DNA of 6,172 bases, from positions 1 through 6,172 of the forward strand of contig JAGLWR010000075.1 of assembly GCA_023133315.1 (NCBI GenBank). Reading direction: 5' to 3'. The translations under genes and the position numbers were made by a program. Positions 1-6,086 of this stretch are shown here, piece by piece (position 1 is the stretch's first letter; the number at the start of each line of letters is the position of its first letter). Below the pieces are notes generated by a model. That model was given only the letters and a program-made list of their open reading frames with translations, searched no databases and was not told the DNA's origin. Origin of the DNA: Methanomicrobia archaeon. GTDB lineage: Archaea; Methanobacteriota_B; Thermococci; Methanofastidiosales; B48-G16.

Positions 1-315
1 GGCTTTGCGAGGAGTGCTAACATTGGAAAGGACTGTGCTCTCTTTGAACCGACTCACGGTTCGGCTCCGAAATACGCTGATCTTGATCCTTCCATAGTCT
101 CCCCTTTCGCCATGATTCTCTCGGTTGTAATGATGTTAGATTATCTTGATGAGTATAAAAAGGCAAATAAGATAAGAGATGCAGTTGCAAAGGTAGTTGA
201 AGAGGGGAAAGTTCGTTCTTACGACATGTTGAAACTTAAAGGTGGTCCCGATGTCCTTGAAAAGGGGGCTGCCTCAACTTCAGAGATTACGGGTGCAATA
301 ATAAATAAATTGTAA
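1..315 (+). CDS. Isocitrate/isopropylmalate dehydrogenase family, C-terminal fragment (probably NADP-type isocitrate dehydrogenase)
   Basis: The frame is open from base 1 and ends at TAA 313-315, giving the last 104 residues of a gene that starts outside the window. The family catalyses NAD(P)-dependent oxidative decarboxylation of isocitrate, 3-isopropylmalate or homoisocitrate. The fragment carries the signature SANIG (residues 5-9), then FEPTHGSAPKYA (15-26), the helix ILSVVMMLDYL and the terminal GAASTSEI segment. The Lys-Tyr after HGSAP, and the Tyr of the later SYDM followed by a basic residue, match the positions that bind the 2'-phosphate of NADP in E. coli isocitrate dehydrogenase. 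Isopropylmalate dehydrogenases usually have Asp after HGSAP. This favours an NADP-dependent isocitrate dehydrogenase, which is inference from homology. The N-terminal substrate-binding residues, which would decide the substrate, are missing. No oligo-T terminator follows the stop. Confidence 0.8.
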   Translation, partial: GFARSANIGKDCALFEPTHGSAPKYADLDPSIVSPFAMILSVVMMLDYLDEYKKANKIRDAVAKVVEEGKVRSYDMLKLKGGPDVLEKGAASTSEITGAIINKL

Positions 316-326
316 AGTGAGTTTAA

Positions 327-372
327 ACACCCATACCTCAACCCAAATTATTCAACAACTCTTACACCCATA
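327..372. repeat. Pair of 9-bp direct repeats upstream of the PadR-like gene
   Basis: ACACCCATA occurs at 327-335 and again at 364-372, each followed within a few bases by ACC. The copies are 37 bp apart, and the second lies just upstream of the TATA box at 384-391. They could be activator or repressor half-sites, but chance similarity in a short AT-rich spacer is also possible. Confidence 0.25.
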
Positions 373-383
373 TACCAAAAAGC

Positions 384-391
384 TTATATAA
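384..391 (+). promoter_or_regulatory. TATA box of the PadR-like gene; leaderless start predicted
   Basis: TTATATAA is a strong archaeal TATA box with an A-rich stretch just upstream that may serve as the TFB recognition element (BRE). Its centre is about 25 bp before the ATG at 412, so transcription should begin at or within a base or two of the start codon. No Shine-Dalgarno sequence precedes that ATG, which fits a leaderless mRNA. Confidence 0.7.
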
Positions 392-406
392 TACATCGCT
401 GTATTA
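389..406. promoter_or_regulatory. 18-bp perfect-arm palindrome, candidate operator
   Basis: TAATACA-TCGC-TGTATTA has two 7-bp arms that are exact reverse complements around a 4-bp centre. It overlaps the last bases of the TATA box and ends 5 bp before the ATG. A dimeric winged-helix protein bound here would block TBP/TFB or RNA polymerase. Since the next gene encodes such a protein, autorepression is the simplest reading, though it is inferred from position only. Confidence 0.5.
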
Positions 407-411
407 CCTTT

Positions 412-1200
412 ATGGTAGTCAGAGACTTAACTTTTTTTCAGCTGGAGATTTTAAAGGAATTAAAATTCAGTCCTAAATATGGATTGGAGCTTATAAAGAA
501 CTTAAATGTTTCTTCAGGAAGACTTTATCCAAACTTAAAAAGATTAGAAAATTTAAGATTGATAGAAGGAGTAAAAAAGGATAATAGAATTTATTATTCT
601 CTGTCAGAAAAGGGAATCCATGAGTTTGGGAATATTTTTACCTGGATATCTGATTGTGTACTTTCCATAGGAATAAATTTGCTTGATGATTATCTCAAGT
701 TTATAGTTGATTCTCTCAATCTTAAAGAGGGTGAAAGAGTTTTTTTAGCTTCAAAAAATGTAAAACATCCTTTCCTCATGCACATAGGATTGGAACTTAT
801 TAAAAGAATATCGAAAAAAGTTACACTGTCAGGAAGAGTTTTCGTGCTCCAAAAGATCGATCTCCCGTTTGTTACATTTGTAGAGAGAATAGATCTTCTT
901 CCGGATAAAATTGTGGATAAATCCTGTTTTTTAGCGGTAGATCTGGATGAAAAAATTATAAGAAGCTGTGAAAGAGTTACAAAATCTGAAATAACGATCA
1001 TCGGAAAGCTCTCCAGCGATTTTTTTATTGAAAAATGCTTCCGAGATGCTCTTGACGAGATAAAACCGGAGGTAAAACCACCCTTCTTGATAGGGCTGAA
1101 AAAAGAGGAACTGCTTGAAGAACTTAAGGAACACGGGTGCGAAAATGTAAGATTCTCCTCTTGGGGAGGAATTTTTGTAGCAAGTATAATCCTCCAATAA
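412..1200 (+). CDS. PadR-like winged-helix regulator fused to a degenerate methyltransferase-like domain
   Basis: The protein has 262 residues. Residues about 5-68 form a winged helix of PadR type: a first helix around FFQLEILKEL, then KYGLELIKNL, a recognition helix in SSGRLYPNLKRLE, and a wing around RIYYSLSEKG. Residues about 72-100 look like an amphipathic linker helix that could serve for dimerisation. Residues about 105-262 alternate strands and helices in a Rossmann-like order. They end with a helix (ELLEELKEHGCENV) and two strands, as in many class I methyltransferases. The usual glycine-rich SAM motif is not seen: the corresponding strand reads ERVFLASKNV. The C-terminal half may therefore be a ligand sensor or a dead enzyme rather than an active methyltransferase. 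The ATG at 412 is chosen because it lies about 25 bp after the TATA centre. hyuA follows 31 bp downstream, so this is a candidate regulator of hyuAB and of itself. The DNA-binding part is well supported; the C-terminal assignment is tentative. Confidence 0.75.
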   Translation: MVVRDLTFFQLEILKELKFSPKYGLELIKNLNVSSGRLYPNLKRLENLRLIEGVKKDNRIYYSLSEKGIHEFGNIFTWISDCVLSIGINLLDDYLKFIVDSLNLKEGERVFLASKNVKHPFLMHIGLELIKRISKKVTLSGRVFVLQKIDLPFVTFVERIDLLPDKIVDKSCFLAVDLDEKIIRSCERVTKSEITIIGKLSSDFFIEKCFRDALDEIKPEVKPPFLIGLKKEELLEELKEHGCENVRFSSWGGIFVASIILQ

Positions 1201-1202
1201 AC

Positions 1203-1209
1203 TTTTTAA
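1203..1209 (+). promoter_or_regulatory. TATA-like box of hyuAB; leaderless start predicted
   Basis: TTTTTAA lies just after the stop codon of the upstream gene. Its centre is about 26 bp before the ATG at 1232, the spacing expected for transcription starting at the start codon. A second TATA-like stretch (GTATAAT, 1184-1190) is too far upstream for a leaderless transcript. hyuAB may also be reached by read-through from the PadR-like gene. Confidence 0.45.
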
Positions 1210-1231
1210 CAATCCCTGCAAATGGGTAGTG

Positions 1232-3136
1232 ATGCCGACAATATTAGGAGCAGACATAGGCGGAACATTCACAGATTTTATTCTCGTTAAAGATGGTACT
1301 GTAGAGACGTTGAAGATTCCTTCTACACCCCAGAATCCCGCAGAAGCTGTGCTCGAAGGTGTAAAAAGACTTGGGAAAATAGAGTATTTTGCACACGGTA
1401 CAACATATGCAACGAATAGCTTGATAGAAAAGAAGGGCGCAAAAATTGCATTAATTACCACAAAAGGATTCAGAGATGTTCTGGAGATAGGAAGACAAAA
1501 TAGACCAGAACTTTATGATTTCTTTGTAAGAAAACCGAAACCGTTGATAGACAGAGAAGATCGATTCGAGGTAGAAGAAAGGATAGACTCAAAAGGTAGA
1601 GTCATAAAACAGTTGAATGAAAAAGATCTGAAAAAATTGAATTTTGATAAGTATGAAGCAGTAACAGTATGCCTCTTATTTTCGTATGTGAACCCTGATC
1701 ACGAAAAAAAAATAAAAGAATTGATCAAGATCCCGGTGTCACTATCATCTGAGGTGCTCCCTGAATTCAGAGAGTACGAAAGAACGTCTACTACAGTAAT
1801 AAACGCTTATGTCATGCCTGCAATGAGCAACTACCTCTCTTTTCTTGAAAACTCGTTGAATATGAAGATACATATAATTCAATCGAATGGAAATACAATA
1901 TCTTCAAAAAATGCAAGAATCGTTCCTGCAAAGACGATACTCTCGGGTCCTGCTGCGGGGGTAAAAGCAGCCGTTTTCATCTCAGCCATGGTGGGATTCA
2001 AAGATGTCATTACTATGGATATGGGGGGTACTTCCTGTGATGTCTCTCTTATAGAGAATCTTACCCCCAAATTTACCACCGAATCTATAATCGAGGGATA
2101 TCCCATTAAATTTCCGTCTATAGACATTCACACAGTGGGTGCTGGAGGAGGGAGCATCGCATGGATAGATGAGGGATTATTGAGAGTAGGTCCTGAGAGC
2201 ATGGGTGCATATCCTGGACCGGCATGTTACTCTCTAGGTGGCGATAAACCAACAGTAACAGATGCCAATCTTATTCTGGGATATCTACCAGAGAGATTGG
2301 CAGACGGCACAGAGTTAGACAGAAAAAAGAGCTTTAAAGTTATTAAAGAATTGGGCGAAAAAATTAATCTCGAACCGATTCAAACAGCATTGGGCATACT
2401 CAAAGTGACTGATTCTAATATGTCTAATGCCATTAGAGTAATATCCGTAGAAAGAGGATACGATCCCAGAAAATTCTCTCTTTTTGTATTTGGGGGTGCG
2501 GGGCCATTACATTCAGGAAGGATCGCTGAGGAAATCGGAGTAAAAACAATTTTAATTCCACGATATTCCGGAGTTCTTTCGGCTCTTGGAACTCTTGTTT
2601 CAGAGCCAGCCTGCGATTTCGTACAGTCCAGAATAGCACTTCTGAGAGATTGTCATCCTCTCGAATTAGAGGATATTTATAGAAAAATGGAAGAAAATGG
2701 AAGGAAAATCATAGACGAGGTGAAAAGAATAGAAAGATCTATGGATCTAAGATATAAAGGACAGAGCTATGAGATTAACATTCCAGTTACTTCTTTAGAT
2801 TTTGACAAAATAGAAAAAAACTTTGATAACGCACATGAAAAACTTTATGGTTATACAAGCACAGAGATAGAACTCGTCAATCTAAGAAGTAAACTTTTTG
2901 GGAAGGAAAATAAAATAGAGATAAAGAAAGCTGAAAAAAGAAAAGCGGAAAACTATATGAGAGAAGCCCATTTTGATGAAATTATCGAAGTTCCGGTATA
3001 TTATTACGACACTCTATCTCCCAAAATGAATCTAAAGGGACCGTGCATAATAGAAGGTAAAGAAACAACAGTTTTAGTTCGCTCGAACGAAACAGCTTCT
3101 CTCGATGAGTATCTGAATATTATCATGAGGCGATAA
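1232..3136 (+). CDS. hyuA: Hydantoinase/oxoprolinase family subunit A (HyuA)
   Basis: This is the ATP-binding subunit of the hydantoinase A/5-oxoprolinase/acetone carboxylase superfamily, which uses ATP to activate a carbonyl (hydantoin, 5-oxoproline or ketone) while acting with a B subunit. From the ATG the protein has 634 residues, close to the usual 650-700. It begins with the nucleotide-binding motif GADIGGTFTD (residues 6-15) and has HGTT (about 56-59) in the N-terminal domain. SGPAAG and DMGGTSCD (about 263-270) form the second actin-like phosphate loop. VGAGGGSI (about 302-309) and FGGAGPLH (about 420-427) follow. The C-terminal domain ends with the family motif GPCIIE plus ETT. All key motifs are intact. 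A GTG at 1229 directly precedes the ATG at 1232; the ATG is preferred from the TATA spacing, and the choice changes only one residue. The cytoplasmic product probably forms a complex with HyuB, encoded 1 nt downstream. The substrate cannot be read from sequence: no hydantoinase, racemase or carboxylase gamma subunit gene is next to it. Confidence 0.9.
   Translation: MPTILGADIGGTFTDFILVKDGTVETLKIPSTPQNPAEAVLEGVKRLGKIEYFAHGTTYATNSLIEKKGAKIALITTKGFRDVLEIGRQNRPELYDFFVRKPKPLIDREDRFEVEERIDSKGRVIKQLNEKDLKKLNFDKYEAVTVCLLFSYVNPDHEKKIKELIKIPVSLSSEVLPEFREYERTSTTVINAYVMPAMSNYLSFLENSLNMKIHIIQSNGNTISSKNARIVPAKTILSGPAAGVKAAVFISAMVGFKDVITMDMGGTSCDVSLIENLTPKFTTESIIEGYPIKFPSIDIHTVGAGGGSIAWIDEGLLRVGPESMGAYPGPACYSLGGDKPTVTDANLILGYLPERLADGTELDRKKSFKVIKELGEKINLEPIQTALGILKVTDSNMSNAIRVISVERGYDPRKFSLFVFGGAGPLHSGRIAEEIGVKTILIPRYSGVLSALGTLVSEPACDFVQSRIALLRDCHPLELEDIYRKMEENGRKIIDEVKRIERSMDLRYKGQSYEINIPVTSLDFDKIEKNFDNAHEKLYGYTSTEIELVNLRSKLFGKENKIEIKKAEKRKAENYMREAHFDEIIEVPVYYYDTLSPKMNLKGPCIIEGKETTVLVRSNETASLDEYLNIIMRR
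3126..3130 (+). promoter_or_regulatory. Shine-Dalgarno site of hyuB inside the end of hyuA
   Basis: TGAGG lies 7 nt before the hyuB ATG, within the last codons of hyuA. It is the clearest ribosome binding site in the window. This is expected for an internal operon gene, whereas the first genes appear leaderless. It supports the 3138 start and coupled translation. Confidence 0.6.
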
Positions 3137-3137
3137 A

Positions 3138-4661
3138 ATGGACCCCATTACCTTGGAGATCATCAGAAATAAACTGATAGGCATTACAGAGGAGATGGGA
3201 GTATCCCTGGTAAGAACTGCCTATTCTCCAAACATTAAAGAGAGAAAGGATTGTTCATGTGCAATATTTGATAGACACGGAAGATTGATAGCACAGGCCG
3301 AACATATACCTGTACATCTCGGTGCCATGCCATTTGCAGTTAAAACTATCCTCGATAAAGAGTTCAAAAAGGGGGATGTATTCATTTTAAACGATCCGTA
3401 CTTAGGAGGAACTCATCTTCCAGATATAACCTTAGTTTCTCCTGTCTTTGATAAAGAACTTATAGGATTTGTGGTGACGAGAGCACACCATTCAGATGTC
3501 GGTGGGAAAACTCCTGGAAGCATGCCTTCCGATTCGACGGAGATCTATGAAGAAGGATTGATAATACCCCCAGTAAAGATTATTTCTGAGGGTAAAATAC
3601 AAAGAGATATAGTGGATCTGATTTTGAGCAATGTCAGAACTAAAAAGGAGAGAGAGGGAGATATAAAGGCCCAGATATCTGCGAACTCTACGGGTGAAGT
3701 AAGACTCCTGGATGTATACAGAAGATACCCTGATTTTGATCAGTACACGGAGGAGATCTTACGTTACTCGGAAACGATTGTGAGAAAAGAGTTAAAGAAG
3801 ATGCAGGATATCAAAGTAAGAAGTGAGGATTACCTCGAGTGGGAGAAATTAATAAAGATACGGGTCGAAGTGGAAAAAAAGAATGATGAACTTTTTATAG
3901 ATTTTTCTGGTACTGATAAGGAGATTTCTGGAAATTTGAATTGTGTAGAGTCCATAACTCTATCTTCAGTTTATTATATGATCATAGGACTAATGCAGAG
4001 AGATTTGATGATAAATGAAGGTTGTTACAGACCTATAAAAGTTAAAATTCCGAAAGGGACGATCCTGAATGCGAAAAAACCTAAAGCCGTAGTAGCAGGA
4101 AATGTCGAAACCTCGCAGAGAATCGTAGATGTTCTCATGGGTGCTTTTTCGAAAATCGTTCCCGAAAGAGTAATAGCACAATCGCAAGGAACAATGAACA
4201 ACATAATTATTGGGGGAACTCATAAAAACAGGAATTTTACGTATTATGAGACGATAGGAGGGGGCATGGGTGCCTCTTTATTCAATAATGGCGAAAGTGG
4301 TGTTCACTGTCACATGACAAATACCTTAAATACACCCATAGAATCTTTAGAAACAGAATACCCTCTCCATGTTCTGAGATACTCATTGAGAGATAACTCT
4401 GGAGGCTCCGGGAATCATAAAGGAGGTAGCGGAATAATAAGAGAGATCCAAGTTTTGACTGACTGCATAATATCAATAATCTCTGAGAGAAGAGAGATTG
4501 CACCAAAGGGATTATTTGGAGGTCAAAATGCAGAAAAAGGTGTTAACCTATTGAATGGGAAAAAAATCCCAGGAAAATGCACATTGAAACTAAAAAAAGA
4601 GGATATTGTTACGATTGAAACGCCAGGAGGTGGAGGATGCGGACAATTGGATACGGAATAG
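3138..4661 (+). CDS. hyuB: Hydantoinase/oxoprolinase family subunit B (HyuB)
   Basis: This is the partner subunit of HyuA in ATP-dependent hydantoinase/5-oxoprolinase-type enzymes, with 507 residues (slightly short for the family). The N-terminus DPITLEIIRNKL and the segment LVRTAYSPNIKERKDCS are typical of the family. Conserved core motifs follow in order: LNDPYLGGTHLPD (about 84-96), RAHHSDVGG (about 115-123, polar residues that may bind metal by analogy with acetone carboxylase alpha), DFSGT (about 255-259), CHMTNTLNTPIE (about 391-402) and the C-terminal TPGGGGCG (about 495-502). Nothing looks truncated. The ATG is 1 nt after the hyuA stop and has its own Shine-Dalgarno sequence, so the pair is almost certainly co-transcribed and translationally coupled. 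The reaction is hydrolysis or carboxylation of a cyclic amide or ketone; which one is unknown. A weak 4-bp hairpin (GCTG/CAGC, 4668-4680) follows the stop without a T tract, so it is not a clear terminator. Confidence 0.9.
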   Translation: MDPITLEIIRNKLIGITEEMGVSLVRTAYSPNIKERKDCSCAIFDRHGRLIAQAEHIPVHLGAMPFAVKTILDKEFKKGDVFILNDPYLGGTHLPDITLVSPVFDKELIGFVVTRAHHSDVGGKTPGSMPSDSTEIYEEGLIIPPVKIISEGKIQRDIVDLILSNVRTKKEREGDIKAQISANSTGEVRLLDVYRRYPDFDQYTEEILRYSETIVRKELKKMQDIKVRSEDYLEWEKLIKIRVEVEKKNDELFIDFSGTDKEISGNLNCVESITLSSVYYMIIGLMQRDLMINEGCYRPIKVKIPKGTILNAKKPKAVVAGNVETSQRIVDVLMGAFSKIVPERVIAQSQGTMNNIIIGGTHKNRNFTYYETIGGGMGASLFNNGESGVHCHMTNTLNTPIESLETEYPLHVLRYSLRDNSGGSGNHKGGSGIIREIQVLTDCIISIISERREIAPKGLFGGQNAEKGVNLLNGKKIPGKCTLKLKKEDIVTIETPGGGGCGQLDTE

Positions 4662-4689
4662 AAAATCGCTGAAAGGCAGCATCCAAACC

Positions 4690-4697
4690 TATATTAA
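4690..4697 (+). promoter_or_regulatory. TATA box of nfo; leaderless start predicted
   Basis: TATATTAA has its centre about 25 bp before the ATG at 4719. There is no Shine-Dalgarno sequence in the spacer. The transcript should start at the ATG, separate from the hyuAB transcript. Confidence 0.6.
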
Positions 4698-4718
4698 CAA
4701 ACCCCCAAAATAACTCAT

Positions 4719-5513
4719 ATGCGAATAGGCGCTCATGTTTCTATAGCAAGGGGGTTTCCATCTGTGTTTGACAATATAAAATCTATAGGGGGCAACTGTG
4801 CCCAGATATTCTCTCATTCGCCGAGAAGTTGGAAATTCAAAGATGTTCAAAAAGCAGAAGAATTTAGAGAGCGATACAAAAAAGAAGATGTATCTCCTAT
4901 TGTGATCCATAACTCTTATCTCGTGAACCTTGCATCCTTGGATAAAGAACTTCATAGAAAATCCATGGAAAATATGAGAAAGGAGTTTGAAACTGCAGAG
5001 ATTTTGGGTGTGAACTATGTAAATATTCACCCAGGGTCTAATAAGGATGTAAAAATCGGATTGAACAGGATAGTTGAGTCTCTTAACGACATAGAAACAA
5101 AAGCTTACCTTCTTCTTGAAAATACAGCCAGTGGCATAGGAAGCGAGTTTGAGCGTTTGAGATATATAACGGAAAATATAACGATTAAATGTGGCGTAAC
5201 GCTGGATACATGCCACACGTACGCTGCGGGATATGATATCGTGAGCAACCTGGATAATGTCTTAGACGAGTTCGATAGCATTATGGGATTAGAAAAATTG
5301 AAACTGATACATCTGAACGACTCCAAATTCGAGCTTGGATCTAAAAGAGACAGGCATGAGCACATTGGACTTGGAAAAATAGGGATGGAAGGGTTCAGGA
5401 ACTTTATAAATCATCCTAAGCTGCGAGATATCCCTGAAATTCTGGAGACACCTGTAGATAAAAGAAGGGGATTCAAAGAAAATATAGAAATAGTGAAGGG
5501 GTTAGTAGAGTAA
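4719..5513 (+). CDS. nfo: Endonuclease IV (apurinic/apyrimidinic endonuclease)
   Basis: Endonuclease IV cleaves DNA on the 5' side of abasic sites in base-excision repair, using three zinc ions in a TIM barrel. The 264-residue protein starts with the typical RIGAHVSIA and contains the family signatures in order: HNSYLVNLAS, HPG, LEN, LDTCHTYAAGYD, HLNDS, DRHEHIG and LETP. All nine zinc ligands expected from E. coli Nfo are present: H64, H104, E134, D163, H166, H198, D211, H213 and E243. The protein is slightly shorter than the E. coli enzyme (285 residues) and of usual size for archaea. It appears full-length and active. It has its own TATA box, and the stop codon is only 1 bp from the SRP RNA promoter box, a tight packing that suggests no separate terminator for nfo. 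Function is assigned with high confidence. Confidence 0.96.
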   Translation: MRIGAHVSIARGFPSVFDNIKSIGGNCAQIFSHSPRSWKFKDVQKAEEFRERYKKEDVSPIVIHNSYLVNLASLDKELHRKSMENMRKEFETAEILGVNYVNIHPGSNKDVKIGLNRIVESLNDIETKAYLLLENTASGIGSEFERLRYITENITIKCGVTLDTCHTYAAGYDIVSNLDNVLDEFDSIMGLEKLKLIHLNDSKFELGSKRDRHEHIGLGKIGMEGFRNFINHPKLRDIPEILETPVDKRRGFKENIEIVKGLVE

Positions 5514-5514
5514 A

Positions 5515-5523
5515 TTTTATATA
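5515..5523 (+). promoter_or_regulatory. TATA box of the SRP RNA gene
   Basis: TTTTATATA begins 2 bases after the nfo stop codon. Its centre lies about 25 bp before the predicted 5' end of the SRP RNA near 5543-5545. The same motif, TTTATATA, is used before tRNA-Ser, which fits strong stable-RNA promoters. Confidence 0.7.
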
Positions 5524-5542
5524 CCTTGCTCCATAATTATAC

Positions 5543-5847
5543 TGACTAGGCCGGGAGGCTAGGCGTCTCCTGTATCCTGAAATCGTCTAGAGGCTGGGGC
5601 CGAAGCTCGGAGAGCGGCAGATGAATCTAGTGTGGAGAGCTGCCCACGCCAGTGACGCTCTGTCTCTCTTGATCGGCATCGAAAGTGTTCCTTCTGTAGG
5701 GAAGGAACTTCTTTCCTAACTTCCAAATCCCGTGAGGTCCGGAAGGGAACAGCGGTAGGGAGAATGTTCGATGCTTGAGAGGTCACAGGGCCGAGAACGG
5801 GACAGTTTTGAAGCTCTGGAGGGATCTGTCCATCTCTGGGCGTGTCA
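5543..5847 (+). ncRNA. Archaeal signal recognition particle RNA (7S/SRP RNA)
   Basis: This is the RNA scaffold of the signal recognition particle, which targets membrane and secreted proteins with SRP54 and SRP19. The decisive part is the helix 8 core GAGGTCCGGAAGGGAACAGC around 5734-5753, with its GGAA tetraloop at 5741-5744 that binds SRP54. Helix 6 is a 9-bp hairpin (5687-5695 with 5700-5708) capped by GTAG, the SRP19-type loop. The long helix 5 rod is visible as GCATCGAA (5676-5683) pairing with TTCGATGC (5767-5774), and at its base 5605-5613 pairs with 5833-5841. The 5' domain shows helices 3 and 4, whose loops UAGGC and GUCUA could form the known loop-loop contact. Helix 1 appears as UGAC (5543-5546) with GUCA (5844-5847); it is short, so both ends are uncertain by a few bases. 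The length of about 305 nt is normal for archaea. It has its own TATA box. Confidence 0.93.
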
Positions 5848-5862
5848 TTGAATGCAAAAAAA

Positions 5863-5870
5863 TTTATATA
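5863..5870 (+). promoter_or_regulatory. TATA box of tRNA-Ser
   Basis: TTTATATA follows an A tract. Its centre is about 27 bp before the first tRNA base at 5894, so the primary transcript has little or no 5' leader. No T tract separates the SRP RNA from this promoter, so some read-through into the tRNA is possible. Confidence 0.65.
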
Positions 5871-5893
5871 GGTTGTATCGTTAGATTATTTGT

Positions 5894-5977
5894 GCCGGGA
5901 TGGCCCAGTTTGGTACGGCGCGAGCCTGCTAAGCTCGTTCTCTTACGAGTTCAGGGGTTCAAATCCCCTTCCCGGCG
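5894..5977 (+). tRNA. tRNA-Ser(GCU)
   Basis: This is a class II tRNA of 84 nt. Acceptor stem GCCGGGA (5894-5900) pairs perfectly with TCCCGGC (5970-5976), followed by discriminator G at 5977. The D stem is GCC/GGC (5903-5905/5917-5919), with GG in the loop. Anticodon stem CGAGC/GCTCG encloses CTGCTAA, giving anticodon GCT at 5928-5930, which reads AGC and AGU serine codons. The long variable arm (5938-5952) folds as CTC-TTAC-GAG, as expected for serine tRNA. The T stem AGGGG/CCCCT closes a TTCAAAT loop. CCA is not encoded. There is no intron. Confidence 0.97.
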
Positions 5978-5981
5978 TAAC

Positions 5982-6046
5982 CCCTTTCGTCAACAGATAG
6001 ATGTAGACCCCAAAGGGCTACATCCAAGTGAGTGCGAAAGGTTTTT
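5982..6046 (+). other. Nested inverted repeats followed by a T tract, immediately after tRNA-Ser
   Basis: An outer stem CCTTTCG (5983-5989) pairs with CGAAAGG (6035-6041), and an inner stem GATGTAG (6000-6006) pairs with CTACATC (6018-6024). The inner stem is capped by CCC-AAA-GGG (6009-6017). The two stems are separated by internal loops of exactly 10 nt on each side. Five Ts follow directly at 6042-6046. An alternative pairing of CCCTTT (5982-5987) with AAAGGG (6012-6017) would exclude parts of both. It could be a terminator for the tRNA transcript, a small structured RNA, or the 5' leader of a gene beyond the window. The symmetric pocket resembles an H/ACA guide, but no ACA box or kink-turn is seen. 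Unassigned. Confidence 0.5.
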
Positions 6047-6048
6047 AT
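6042..6048 (+). promoter_or_regulatory. Possible weak TATA box or termination T tract
   Basis: TTTTTAT (6042-6048) follows a CGAAAGG that has BRE-like character. If it is a TATA box, transcription would start near 6070, just before AAAAGGAG. If it is read as RNA, the five Us may end the tRNA-Ser transcript. The sequence does not decide between these. Confidence 0.25.
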
Positions 6049-6086
6049 CCCAAAGAAAAAACTATTATTTAAAAGGAGAGATTAGA

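Noticed and set aside
931..1461. 176-codon - strand ORF
   Set aside because: It lies antisense across the end of the PadR-like gene and the start of hyuA, both of which have clear family motifs on the + strand.
4668..4680. GCTG/CAGC hairpin after hyuB as a terminator
   Set aside because: Only 4 bp with a 5-nt loop and no following T tract; too weak to call.
4689..5216. 175-codon - strand ORF
   Set aside because: It is antisense to endonuclease IV, whose + strand frame has all catalytic ligands; the antisense product is Cys/Phe/Tyr-rich without motifs.
5559..5786. 75-codon - strand ORF
   Set aside because: It lies entirely within the SRP RNA and has no recognisable protein features.
5983..6041. 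H/ACA guide RNA
   Set aside because: The symmetric internal loop fits, but no ACA or ANA box follows the lower stem and the upper stem has no kink-turn, so the structure is kept unassigned.
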